A DNA stretch of 43,559 nt, from contig CAMDFR010000021.1 of the NCBI GenBank assembly GCA_945897725.1, forward strand, positions 1-43,559. Reading direction: 5' to 3'. Numbering within the stretch: position 1 is the stretch's first letter; every line of letters begins with the position of its first letter. Both the position numbers and the translations under genes were made by a program. The stretch comes from Chitinophaga pinensis (lineage in GTDB: Bacteria > Bacteroidota > Bacteroidia > Chitinophagales > CAMDFR01). The notes under the pieces are model-generated. The model saw only the letters and a program-made list of their open reading frames with translations. It was not told where the DNA came from and did not search any database. Of this stretch, positions 23,932 through 32,351 are shown piece after piece.

Positions 23932-25056
23932 TTATAATTCGATATTCATCAGCTTACTGTAGGCTTTTTGAAATTCCCAAATTCTTAGCTCAATAGAATT
24001 TAAAATGCCTTTGTGCTCTGGAGTTTGCATGATACCTCTTTGTACATTCTCGCAAATGGCGCGGTCTTCTTTTAAGGTAGTATGCGTGAATTCTGTAGCC
24101 GAAAAATTAACCATACTCGAAATCGACTCATTCAATAAAACGCCCTCTCCTAAATTGGTTTCATACAATTCGTAAGTAAAAACGGATTCTGTTGGACTCA
24201 ATGCTTTGATAGAACCAATATACACAGTAACACCCCAAGCGGAGCCAATAGATAGGTTTGGGAAAATGAGTTGGTGAAAAAATCCATCAGGCTGAAAAGG
24301 CCTCTTGGCAATCATCTTATGAAATTTTTCGCGCTGCATATTGGGTGTCAAGTCCCCTGTTTGAATGGTCATGTTTGTGTGTGGTCCATGAATTTCACAT
24401 TGCATCTGCGATTTTAGATTAAAGCCTAATTTGTAAAAAGTATTAGGATGTACCGTGCTGATATGATATCCTTCTAAAGTATTTTCTATCACCACTTTCC
24501 AATTGGCCGCATTTGGCACTTCATTGTATTCAATCTTTCTTCCAATCATTTGGCTGATTTGTAAAAGCCTAGCTTTACTATCACCTAAAAAATCTGAAAG
24601 TGACTGTGTATTGTTGTCAATATTTACAAAAACAAATTTACCACAAGTGTCTACCTGAAAGGATTTCAAGCAAAGTTTTTTTAAAGTGGGTTCATCTAAT
24701 CCTTTGAATTCTGCCTTTAAAGGAATCCCAAAAGGAATGCCATCGGTATTATAATTCCAACCATGATATTCACAAATTAAGGCACGATTGCCTTGTTTTG
24801 CATTTTGTATTTTATTAAATCGATGGGTGCAAACATTATGAAAGGCTCTCAAGGTTCCTCTGAAATTTTGAACCACCACTGAGACACCACCAATTTCATC
24901 CGTCAAAAAATCATTATGATTTTCTAGGTTCATGCTCATGCCTATAAAAATCCAACTATTTTGAAAAAGGGCTAATTTTTCTTTCTCGAAAATAGCGGCA
25001 TCATGATAATATTCATTGGGGACAATTGCTGATAAATATTGAAATTCACTTTCCAT
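23932..25056 (-). CDS. Rieske non-heme iron oxygenase
   Basis: A 374-residue alpha-subunit-type ring-hydroxylating oxygenase. The Rieske [2Fe-2S] ligands are Cys76 and His78 ('CTHR'), and Cys95 and His98 ('CEYHGW'). The mononuclear iron ligands are His198 and His203 in 'LEGYHISTVHP', with Asp331 in 'LKEDRAICENVQRG'. Glu195 is well placed for electron transfer between centres. The set is complete, so it should be active. It will need a ferredoxin/reductase, and none is encoded here. Homologues hydroxylate or demethylate many small molecules. In this cluster the substrate is unknown; the acyl group or the sugar are the obvious candidates. Confidence 0.9.
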   Translation of the reverse strand: MESEFQYLSAIVPNEYYHDAAIFEKEKLALFQNSWIFIGMSMNLENHNDFLTDEIGGVSVVVQNFRGTLRAFHNVCTHRFNKIQNAKQGNRALICEYHGWNYNTDGIPFGIPLKAEFKGLDEPTLKKLCLKSFQVDTCGKFVFVNIDNNTQSLSDFLGDSKARLLQISQMIGRKIEYNEVPNAANWKVVIENTLEGYHISTVHPNTFYKLGFNLKSQMQCEIHGPHTNMTIQTGDLTPNMQREKFHKMIAKRPFQPDGFFHQLIFPNLSIGSAWGVTVYIGSIKALSPTESVFTYELYETNLGEGVLLNESISSMVNFSATEFTHTTLKEDRAICENVQRGIMQTPEHKGILNSIELRIWEFQKAYSKLMNIEL

Positions 25057-25072
25057 GATGCAGACAATTTAT

Positions 25073-26134
25073 TTAAATTTCGATAACAGCTAAGGTAGCA
25101 ATTTTGTCGGTATGTAAAATCATACTTCCCCAAGAAAGTCCTACTCCAAAGCCACATAGGCCAAGACTTAGCGATTTGTTTGCTAATTCATCTTGTAGTT
25201 CCGACACAAGTGTTAATGGAATGGTTGCACTACTGGTATTGCCATATTTCTGCAGAGAGTATAAGTATTTTGAAGGGTCTATTTTTAATTTTTTTCTGAT
25301 GGTTTCATTCATCAATTTATTCGCTTGATGAAAGACAAAATAATCGAAGGCATCAATATTGGTTTCTTTATAGCTCATCAATTGGTTGAATGAAGCCGGT
25401 GCTTTGGTAATACTAAAATTAAAAACATCCATGCCATTTAAATATAACTGAGCATCATTTCTTTCAATCCCTCCTTCATAATTTTGAGGCATCAATGATT
25501 GTGCACTGAATGGTGATCTTTGTCCACCATCATTCACAATGATGGCTTTATGTCCTACACCATCAGTATGTAAGCTAAATGCCATTTCCTTAGCGCTTTC
25601 ATCATATTCAAGCGCAATGGCAGTGCCAGCATCGCCAAACAAAGGGAAAGTGCTACGGTCTTGTTTTGAAATGAATTTAGTGATGGTATCACCTACCAAT
25701 AGCAATCCTTTTTTTATTTTAGAAGAGGAGATTAAAGAAGATATAACAGACATGCCATAGACGAAACCTGAACAACCAATCGACATGTCAAAAGCCATGC
25801 AACTGCTTTGTAAGCCTAGTCTTTCTTGAAGTATAGCGCTAGTCATGGGTAAGATATAGTCTGGTGTTTGCGACACAAATACCACTATCCCTATATCCTC
25901 TTTTTGCCAAGCTAATTTTGTTATTAATTTTTCTGCCGCGTGAAAACATAAATCTGAAGTGCAAATTTCTGTTGGCGAAATATGATGTTTATCAATACCC
26001 GTCATGCTTACAATCTTTTGCATTTCGCTGTTATCCATGCCAGGGAAAACATCCTTTGTATTGACAAAATTTTCTTTGGGAACACAGGCTGATATCCCTT
26101 TAACAGACACATTTTGGATAGAAAAATCAGCCAT
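25073..26134 (-). CDS. 3-oxoacyl-ACP synthase III (KASIII-like), copy 1
   Basis: A 353-residue thiolase-fold condensing enzyme. The catalytic triad is complete: Cys121 in 'DMSIGCSGFVYG', His269 in 'FHQAN' and Asn299 in 'YGNTSSATIP'. It follows the ACP gene without a gap on the same strand. KASIII enzymes join an acyl-CoA starter to malonyl-ACP, giving a 3-ketoacyl-ACP; some relatives instead transfer acyl groups to other acceptors. Compared with housekeeping FabH it has a longer 'GGIERNDAQLYLNG' region and sits outside a fatty-acid operon. A specialised acyl product is therefore likely. Confidence 0.9.
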   Translation of the reverse strand: MADFSIQNVSVKGISACVPKENFVNTKDVFPGMDNSEMQKIVSMTGIDKHHISPTEICTSDLCFHAAEKLITKLAWQKEDIGIVVFVSQTPDYILPMTSAILQERLGLQSSCMAFDMSIGCSGFVYGMSVISSLISSSKIKKGLLLVGDTITKFISKQDRSTFPLFGDAGTAIALEYDESAKEMAFSLHTDGVGHKAIIVNDGGQRSPFSAQSLMPQNYEGGIERNDAQLYLNGMDVFNFSITKAPASFNQLMSYKETNIDAFDYFVFHQANKLMNETIRKKLKIDPSKYLYSLQKYGNTSSATIPLTLVSELQDELANKSLSLGLCGFGVGLSWGSMILHTDKIATLAVIEI

Positions 26135-26371
26135 TTATGCGTTTACTTTGCTTTGTACTTTATCAAAAATATCCTGAATGGTTTGAGAGTTTCGAATATC
26201 ATCTCCCGTCAAAATTACCTCATATTTTTCATCCACCATCGCGATAATCATCAAGGCTATCAATGAACTCCATTCCTCCAAATTTCTAAATTCGGTGTTT
26301 CCTTGAATCATTCCAGGATCAGTTTCCATAAATTGTTCCTCAACGTTTAGGATAAATTCTGATAGTTCCAT
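26135..26371 (-). CDS. Acyl carrier protein
   Basis: A 78-residue acidic, helical protein with the phosphopantetheine attachment site at Ser36 in 'EEWSSLIAL'. This is a variant of the usual D-S-L motif with W-S in front of S-L. The overall pattern (helix, 'WSSL' at the start of helix 2, 'DEKYEVILTGDDIRNSQTI' around helix 3) fits a standalone ACP and not the housekeeping AcpP. It sits between two KASIII genes and is probably their carrier. A promoter-like TTG / TAACTTTG pair lies 35-62 nt upstream. Confidence 0.87.
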   Translation of the reverse strand: MELSEFILNVEEQFMETDPGMIQGNTEFRNLEEWSSLIALMIIAMVDEKYEVILTGDDIRNSQTIQDIFDKVQSKVNA

Positions 26372-26405
26372 TTTCTTGTATTTATTGTTTTCCTTTCTGA
26401 TGATG

Positions 26406-26433
26406 CAAAGTTAACTAATTTATCATATTTCAA
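26406..26433 (-). promoter_or_regulatory. Promoter of the ACP-KASIII-Rieske operon
   Basis: On the minus strand, TTG (26433-26431) and TAACTTTG (26413-26406) are spaced by 17 nt. This is the best -33/-7 pair in the cluster, 35 nt before the ACP start codon. Confidence 0.6.
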
Positions 26434-26437
26434 GCCT

Positions 26438-27451
26438 CTAGAGTTGGACAATAGTAGCGCCATAGGAATACCCGACGCCAAAACCTACCAACATGATTCT
26501 ATCTCCTTTTTTAGCTCGTCCTTCTTTGATGGCTTCATAGAGGGCAATGGGGATGGTAGAAGAGACGGTATTACCACAATTAGTAATGTAGATAAAGAAT
26601 TTCTCTTGGGGAATATCTATTTTCTTTCTTAAGGCCTCTAGCATATGTTTATTGGCCTGATGAAAGATCACTAAATCAAGATCCTCATAACTCGTATTTG
26701 CTTTCTCTAGTAGGTCTTTGCAAAGCTTAGGAACAGAGACGAGCGTAAAAACAAAAATATCTGAACCCTTCATGTACAAATGATCGCTCGATTTAAAATT
26801 GCCGACAGAATCTTCTCCAAAAGCTGTTTCATTATTGATATATGGATGGCGCATTCCTCCATTTTTTACCATTAGTTTTTCTGCTCCTTTTCCGTCTGTT
26901 CCTAATACAAAAGGACCAATCATGTCTTTCTCTGTGTCATGGACACTTATGAGTGTGGCCGCCGCCGCATCACCAAATATCGTTCTTACGCCTTTATCTG
27001 ATGGATGAATAAACTTTGAATAGGTCTCGGCTGTAATCAATAGGACGTTTTTGGCAGTACCTGTTTCTATCAAACCCTTGACTAGACTTAATCCGTAGAT
27101 ATATCCAGAACAACCTAAATTAAAATCAAGGGCACCGGCTGTCGTTGGAATGCCGAGTCTATCCTGCATCACACAAGCGGTGGTGGGTAAGAAATAATCA
27201 GGACTTTGAGTACAGAAAAGTATAAAGTCAATCTCATTTCTATCAATGGAATGTTCTTCGAAAAGCTTGTTGGCTGCAATGATACCCATGTCACTCGAAA
27301 ATTCATCAACGGCCGAAATAGGCCTTTTTAGAATCCCTGTTTTTTGGGAAATTTTATCAACCGACCACTCAGGAAATAATTGGTTAATCTCATCATTGTC
27401 TAAGGTCTGAGAAGGTAGATAGTAACTAATGGCTTTGATGAAGGCCTTCAT
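26438..27451 (-). CDS. 3-oxoacyl-ACP synthase III (KASIII-like), copy 2
   Basis: A 337-residue KASIII with a complete triad: Cys114 in 'NLGCSGYIYG', His264 in 'FHQANKHM' and Asn294 in 'NCGNTVSSTIP'. It is clearly paralogous to copy 1 but diverged over much of the surface. 'GDAAAATLIS' and 'GFGVGYSYGATIVQL' are the usual family landmarks. Two active KASIII copies around one ACP suggest either two different condensations or a split between condensation and acyl transfer. It lies 12 nt after the polyprenyl-phosphate GT2 gene, so those two are co-transcribed. Confidence 0.9.
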   Translation of the reverse strand: MKAFIKAISYYLPSQTLDNDEINQLFPEWSVDKISQKTGILKRPISAVDEFSSDMGIIAANKLFEEHSIDRNEIDFILFCTQSPDYFLPTTACVMQDRLGIPTTAGALDFNLGCSGYIYGLSLVKGLIETGTAKNVLLITAETYSKFIHPSDKGVRTIFGDAAAATLISVHDTEKDMIGPFVLGTDGKGAEKLMVKNGGMRHPYINNETAFGEDSVGNFKSSDHLYMKGSDIFVFTLVSVPKLCKDLLEKANTSYEDLDLVIFHQANKHMLEALRKKIDIPQEKFFIYITNCGNTVSSTIPIALYEAIKEGRAKKGDRIMLVGFGVGYSYGATIVQL

Positions 27452-27462
27452 AATTATGGGGT

Positions 27463-28380
27463 TTAGATCTTTTTTTCTATAGAATACTGTGGTTTGTTGT
27501 TTTGCAGCATATAAATTCTACTGATGTATTCACCAATCACGCCCAAGCTTATCATCATCATACTTGTAGAAAACAGAATGATGGTGACTAAAGAAGTATA
27601 GCCTTGAACCGGGATGTCATAGTAAAATTTATTCACTAAAAAATATACACCCAAAAGAAAACTAATGATAGAAACCAAAATTCCTACGGTGGTTATGATT
27701 CTTAAAGGAATAACTGTAAAGTTGAAAAAAAGGTTCGATGATAATTGAATCAGCTTGAATAAACTGTAATTACTGGTACCATGTTTTCTGTCATGATGTT
27801 CGGTCACTTGATAGGCAATATTATTGGTATGCCAATGCAACAAACCATCGATAAATACAAAGTTCTGATTATGTTGAATCACCTTATTCGTTAAATTTCT
27901 AGAAATCAATCGAAAGGAGCTGGCATCGGGCTTCGCATTGAATACAATTTTGAAGACACGCTTTATCAAATAGCTACCAATATTTCTAACCTGATGATGT
28001 TTTTTATTTTCATAAATGGCATATACCATTTCTGCATTTTCTGCTTTTTGTTTCAAAATCAGCTTAGGAATCTCCTCTGGTGGTGTTTGTAGGTCATCGT
28101 CCATGGTGATGATATAATCGCCAGAGACTTCATTGAAACCGCAGATTAAGGCATTGTGCTGACCAAAATTCTTAGACAATTTAATGCCTTTTATCACCCC
28201 AGGATACTTGTTTTTCAAGGATTCAATCACTGTCCAACTTTGATCTCTGCCACAATCTTCCACAAAGATGATTTCATAGCTTGCTTGTAAGCCAACAAAT
28301 ACCTTGTTAACTCTATCATACAATTCTTCTAGTGTTTTCTCTGAATTATAAACGGGTACGACTACTGAATAAATTGGCAT
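27463..28380 (-). CDS. Polyprenyl-phosphate glycosyltransferase (ArnC/GtrB-like GT2)
   Basis: A 305-residue family 2 glycosyltransferase of the DPM1/GtrB/ArnC type. The catalytic domain has 'IYSVVVPVYNSEKTLEEL' at the start, 'IIFVEDCGRDQSW', 'KLSKNFGQHNAL' (the conserved FGQ) and the DxD-type 'TMDDDLQTPPEEI'. Two C-terminal membrane segments lie at about residues 222-245 and 258-280. Such enzymes load a sugar onto undecaprenyl phosphate for later transfer outside the cytoplasm. ATG 28380 is preferred over a TTG seven codons upstream. It is the first gene of the cluster; its promoter lies back to back with that of cca. Confidence 0.9.
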   Translation of the reverse strand: MPIYSVVVPVYNSEKTLEELYDRVNKVFVGLQASYEIIFVEDCGRDQSWTVIESLKNKYPGVIKGIKLSKNFGQHNALICGFNEVSGDYIITMDDDLQTPPEEIPKLILKQKAENAEMVYAIYENKKHHQVRNIGSYLIKRVFKIVFNAKPDASSFRLISRNLTNKVIQHNQNFVFIDGLLHWHTNNIAYQVTEHHDRKHGTSNYSLFKLIQLSSNLFFNFTVIPLRIITTVGILVSIISFLLGVYFLVNKFYYDIPVQGYTSLVTIILFSTSMMMISLGVIGEYISRIYMLQNNKPQYSIEKKI

Positions 28381-28398
28381 AGGCTGAAAATTGCTTAA

Positions 28399-28406
28399 CA
28401 AATGTA
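28399..28406 (-). promoter_or_regulatory. -7 element of the amino-sugar cluster promoter
   Basis: The minus strand reads TACATTTG, 18 nt before the ATG at 28380. Divergent from the cca promoter. Confidence 0.5.
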
Positions 28407-28447
28407 AGAATAATTGTGTGATAGCGAACTAGGAAAGTACTTATTTG

Positions 28448-28455
28448 TACCTTTG
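28448..28455 (+). promoter_or_regulatory. -7 element of the cca promoter
   Basis: TACCTTTG ends 8 nt before the cca ATG at 28464. Using the spacing seen at the SRP RNA gene, transcription would start 2-4 nt before the ATG, giving a nearly leaderless mRNA. Confidence 0.6.
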
Positions 28456-28463
28456 TTCTACAA

Positions 28464-29894
28464 ATGACAAAGCCAGATATTTCTTTTTTATCGCAAAAAC
28501 TTTTTAAAGTTATCGCTGAATGTGCCAAAGACCTTGGTTTTCCTAGCTATGTGGTCGGTGGTCTTGTTCGCGATTTATTGCTAAACAAACCACAAAAAAA
28601 GGACATTGATATCGTTTGTTTAGGCAGTGGCATGTTATTGGCTGAAAAGGTGGCTGAGCAACTCAATAAAAATATTCAGGTGCACTATTTTAAAAATTTT
28701 GGAACTGCTATGTTTCGCTATGAGGATATCGATGTTGAATTTGTGGGGGCGAGGAAGGAGTCTTATCAAAGAGAATCAAGAAAACCAATTGTAGAAGATG
28801 GCACTTTGGAAGATGACCAGAATAGAAGAGATTTTAGCATCAATGCGATGGCGCTATCTTTGAATGAAGCGGATTTTGGTCAACTTATTGATCCTTTCAA
28901 TGGTATTGCTGACCTTGAATCAGGTATCATTCGAACGCCCTTAGATCCCGATATTACCTTCTCAGATGACCCATTGCGTATGTTGAGAGCCATTCGTTTT
29001 GCCACTCAATTGCAATTCAGTATTCATCACGATTCTTTAAAATCAATTGCCAGAAATAAAACGCGTATCAAGATTATTTCTCAAGAAAGAATCACTGATG
29101 AGCTAAATAAAATTATCTTATCAGAAAATCCTTCTATAGGGTTTAACCTCTTGTTCGATACAGGCTTGTTGGAGATTATATTCCCCGAAATGCATGCGCT
29201 GCAAGGGGTGGAAACGATAGGAGAGATGACGCACAAAGATAATTTTTATCATACGCTCAAAGTGTTGGAGAATGTTTGTTTGGTGTCTGGCAATCTGTGG
29301 TTGCGATGGGCCGCTATTCTTCATGATATTGCGAAGCCCCCAACGAAACGATTTCATAAAACGCATGGTTGGACTTTTCATGGGCATGAAAACCTAGGCG
29401 CAGAAATGGTTCCAGGTTTGTTTAAGAGAATGAAATTGCCTTTAGATGCCAACATGAAGTATGTTCAGAAATTAGTACGTCTGCATTTACGACCTATTGG
29501 CCTAGCCAAAGAAAATATAACAGATTCCGCAATAAGACGCTTATTATTTGAAGCTGGTGAAGAGATAGATGATTTGTTAAAGCTATGTAGAGCGGACATT
29601 ACATCGAAAAATAAAATAAAAGTAAAAAAGTACATCGACAATTTTGCATTGGTAGAACAGAAGACAATTGAAATTGAAAATAAGGACCACCTAAGAAATT
29701 TTCAACCTCCCATAGATGGCGAAATTATCATGAAAACTTTTGGTATAGGACCTTCTAAATATATTGGTATCATTAAGGTGGCTATCAAGGATGCTATTTT
29801 GGAAGGTGAGATTCAGAACAATTACGAAGAGGCCTATGCCATGATGTTACAGATTGGTGAAAAGAATGGCTTAGTGCAGGTGCAAGCAAGTTAA
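28464..29894 (+). CDS. cca: CCA tRNA nucleotidyltransferase with HD domain
   Basis: It adds or repairs the 3' CCA of tRNAs; both tRNAs in this window lack encoded CCA. The class II polymerase domain has 'VVGGLVRDLLL', the metal-binding 'DIDIV', 'EDDQNRRDFSINAMALSL' for nucleotide selection and 'DPLRMLRAIRFATQL'. The C-terminal half has an HD-type phosphohydrolase domain ('LRWAAILHDIAKP', then 'HGHENLGAEM'). The length, 476 residues, is normal for the HD-containing type in Bacteroidota. miaA follows after 2 nt and an MFS gene overlaps that one, so the three form an operon. Confidence 0.94.
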   Translation: MTKPDISFLSQKLFKVIAECAKDLGFPSYVVGGLVRDLLLNKPQKKDIDIVCLGSGMLLAEKVAEQLNKNIQVHYFKNFGTAMFRYEDIDVEFVGARKESYQRESRKPIVEDGTLEDDQNRRDFSINAMALSLNEADFGQLIDPFNGIADLESGIIRTPLDPDITFSDDPLRMLRAIRFATQLQFSIHHDSLKSIARNKTRIKIISQERITDELNKIILSENPSIGFNLLFDTGLLEIIFPEMHALQGVETIGEMTHKDNFYHTLKVLENVCLVSGNLWLRWAAILHDIAKPPTKRFHKTHGWTFHGHENLGAEMVPGLFKRMKLPLDANMKYVQKLVRLHLRPIGLAKENITDSAIRRLLFEAGEEIDDLLKLCRADITSKNKIKVKKYIDNFALVEQKTIEIENKDHLRNFQPPIDGEIIMKTFGIGPSKYIGIIKVAIKDAILEGEIQNNYEEAYAMMLQIGEKNGLVQVQAS

Positions 29895-29896
29895 AC

Positions 29897-30817
29897 ATGT
29901 CGAGCGAAAATCAAAAATATCTTGTGCTGCTGGTAGGACCCACAGCCATTGGAAAGACAGCCTTTGCCATTCCACTCGCTACTGCTTTTCATTCAGAAAT
30001 AGTATCAGCCGATTCTAGACAGTTTTTTCAAGAATTAAATATTGGCGTCGCAAAACCTTCCACACAAGAAATGTCGCTGGTCCAACATCACTTTGTAGGG
30101 CATCTTCCTATTGAAAAAAAATACAGTATTGCCGATTTTGAAAAAGATTGCATCACGTTTTGTGAAAATTATTTTCAACAGCATGATGTATTAGTAATGG
30201 TGGGTGGTAGCGGTATGTACATGGATGCTGTTTGTAATGGCCTTGATGAAATGCCCTTTATAAGACAAGAAACGAAACAGAAAGTAAACGAGTTGTTCGA
30301 ATCAAACGGACTAGAATTTGTACAACAATTGCTGAAAGAAAAGGATGAAGCTTATTTTAACGAGGTTGATATTATGAACAGCAGGAGAGTGCTAAGGGCT
30401 GTTGAAGTAATCATTGAAACAGGCAATACATTTTCTTCTTATAGAACCAAGCATCATAAAAAAAGAGCCTTTCAAGTGATTAAGGTTGGATTAGAAATAC
30501 CAAGAGATGACCTATACCAGCGCATCAATCAAAGAGTAGATACGATGATGCAGCAAGGATTGCTTGAAGAAGTGAAATCTTTGCAAGCATATTTACCTAA
30601 TAAAAATTTAGATACCATCGCGTATAGAGAATTGTTTGAGTACCTAGATGCCAAAATTTCTTTAGAAGAGGCTATAGGATTGATTAAACAACATACGCGA
30701 CAATATGCTAAACGACAATTAACATGGTTTCGTAAAGATCAGGAAATTCAATGGTTTCATCCGACACAAATCGAAGATTGTATTCGTTTTGTTCAACAAA
30801 AGATGAAGCGATCATGA
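29897..30817 (+). CDS. miaA: tRNA dimethylallyltransferase
   Basis: MiaA adds a dimethylallyl group to N6 of A37 in tRNAs that read UNN codons. The 306-residue protein has the P-loop 'GPTAIGKT' (residues 13-20), the catalytic 'SADSRQFF' (Asp), 'GVAKPS', 'HHFVGHL', and 'MVGGSGMYMDAV'. The C-terminal 'TIAYRELFEYL' and 'TRQYAKRQLTWFRKD' are also standard. The ATG is 2 nt after the cca stop. The stop overlaps the start of the next gene (ATGA), so translation is coupled. Confidence 0.95.
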   Translation: MSSENQKYLVLLVGPTAIGKTAFAIPLATAFHSEIVSADSRQFFQELNIGVAKPSTQEMSLVQHHFVGHLPIEKKYSIADFEKDCITFCENYFQQHDVLVMVGGSGMYMDAVCNGLDEMPFIRQETKQKVNELFESNGLEFVQQLLKEKDEAYFNEVDIMNSRRVLRAVEVIIETGNTFSSYRTKHHKKRAFQVIKVGLEIPRDDLYQRINQRVDTMMQQGLLEEVKSLQAYLPNKNLDTIAYRELFEYLDAKISLEEAIGLIKQHTRQYAKRQLTWFRKDQEIQWFHPTQIEDCIRFVQQKMKRS

Positions 30818-32082
30818 GAAAAATATTTGCAGGCTATGCCAAGGTCGAAAAAAATATTTATACCTTAATTTTTGCACTTTTCTTTATTCAATTGATTAAT
30901 GCTTCTTTTGGTTTGCTTAGAAATTACTTATTACTGGAGAAAGGATATAAGGATTTTGAAATTGCCAATTTTACATCCTATAATTATATAGCCATTGCCA
31001 TTATTGCTTTTCCATTAGGTTTGTTTATCAAGGGTAGAAAACTGAAAAAATGGTTTAGCATTGCTATGGGATTTTTACCCCTTATTGCCATTCTAGAAGT
31101 CTATGCCATCGATCATCATATGGATGTACTTATCAAAATTTTGATGCTTTGCTGGGGACTGGCTTTCGCATGTTTATCTGCCACGCAAACGCCTTATTTT
31201 TTACTAAACTCCAAAAAAGAAAATCATTCGGAGATATTTGCGTTGATCTTTCAAACCTATACCTTATCAACCATCTTAGCTGGCTCATTGCATTATCTGT
31301 TTAAGTGTTTTATGCCATTCTTGGGTAATGACAGAAACTTTTTATATCTCTTTTCTTGTCTTGGTATTTTTGCCATTTATTTCCTATTGAAGCTCGATAA
31401 AGATGAAGTTACTTCAGAAAAAATCCCCATACTACAGGCTCATAAAACCTATGATTGGATGGTGATTTTATCTGTGATTATTCCATCTACGGTGATAGCG
31501 ATTGGAGCCGGACTCACGATACAGTTCATTAATTTGTTTTTCGAAAATGTGCATCATATGAAATCGGATACCTATTCGCTGATGCTCGCCATTACATACG
31601 TGCTGGTCGGTTTGGTTACTTTTATCATACCAGCAATCAAGAAAAACTTTGGCTATAATGTCGCTATTACATTGGTTCAAGTATTGGCCATTGTCTTTTT
31701 ATTTTTGTTGGCGAGCACCGAATGGTATAACGAAAAATGGTATGCTATTTATCTTGCTATGTTTTTCTTTATTTTTCGTCAACCTTTAATGAATGCTGCT
31801 GGACCAATGACTTCAGAACTGTCCAATCATTATGTTGGTGAGAAAAATCGCGAATTGGTGAGCTCCTTATCAGCTTCCATTTGGAGTGGTTCTTGGTTTT
31901 TCTCTGCTAAAATTTTTGAGATCTTAAGAGCCGGAAATATTGCCTATAGTACCATCCTCATCATCACTGCCTTGATGTATTGCGTGGGTGTTGGTGGCTA
32001 TCAATTGCTGATAAGAAGCTATTATCGTAAGTTACGATTGGGACTCATTGATGAGCTCGATCCAGTTCAGCAAAATTTTTAA
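30814..32082 (+). CDS. MFS-like transporter of unknown substrate
   Basis: A 422-residue, very hydrophobic protein with about twelve predicted membrane segments in two halves. A central charged loop near residue 195-215 ('LDKDEVTSEKIPILQAHKTYD') separates them, as in the major facilitator superfamily. The N-terminal half has 'EKGYKDFEIANFTSYNY', and the loop 'FIKGRKLKKWFS' sits where MFS motif A is expected. The ATG at 30814 overlaps the miaA stop by 4 nt; a longer frame to 30751 lies inside miaA and is less likely. The substrate cannot be assigned. Confidence 0.75.
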   Translation: MRKIFAGYAKVEKNIYTLIFALFFIQLINASFGLLRNYLLLEKGYKDFEIANFTSYNYIAIAIIAFPLGLFIKGRKLKKWFSIAMGFLPLIAILEVYAIDHHMDVLIKILMLCWGLAFACLSATQTPYFLLNSKKENHSEIFALIFQTYTLSTILAGSLHYLFKCFMPFLGNDRNFLYLFSCLGIFAIYFLLKLDKDEVTSEKIPILQAHKTYDWMVILSVIIPSTVIAIGAGLTIQFINLFFENVHHMKSDTYSLMLAITYVLVGLVTFIIPAIKKNFGYNVAITLVQVLAIVFLFLLASTEWYNEKWYAIYLAMFFFIFRQPLMNAAGPMTSELSNHYVGEKNRELVSSLSASIWSGSWFFSAKIFEILRAGNIAYSTILIITALMYCVGVGGYQLLIRSYYRKLRLGLIDELDPVQQNF

Positions 32083-32294
32083 TCATTAAATCTTTTCGTA
32101 CGATTCAGTTTTGATTACTACTATCCATTTGAATTGACTATTCTTAAGAATAATATCTCCTTCCATAGAGTCACTCCCTAGAACTATAAGAAACACTTTG
32201 GCAAAAGTTCTTCATGAGCAAGGATCTCTTCACAAATTTTATTTTTTGAAATAGATTGCGTTAGAGTTCATTTTTTTATTGCTAAAATTCGCAT

Positions 32295-32328
32295 TAAAAA
32301 ACCCCTGCTAAATCTATCAGCAGAGGTT
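32295..32328 (-). terminator. Terminator of the lipoprotein gene
   Basis: On the minus strand, AACCTCTGCT pairs with AGCAGGGGTT (one mismatch) and runs into T6. It lies just after the stop at 32352. The remaining gap 32083-32290 shows no gene. Confidence 0.75.
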
Positions 32329-32351
32329 CTTTATATGATTGAATACAGCTT

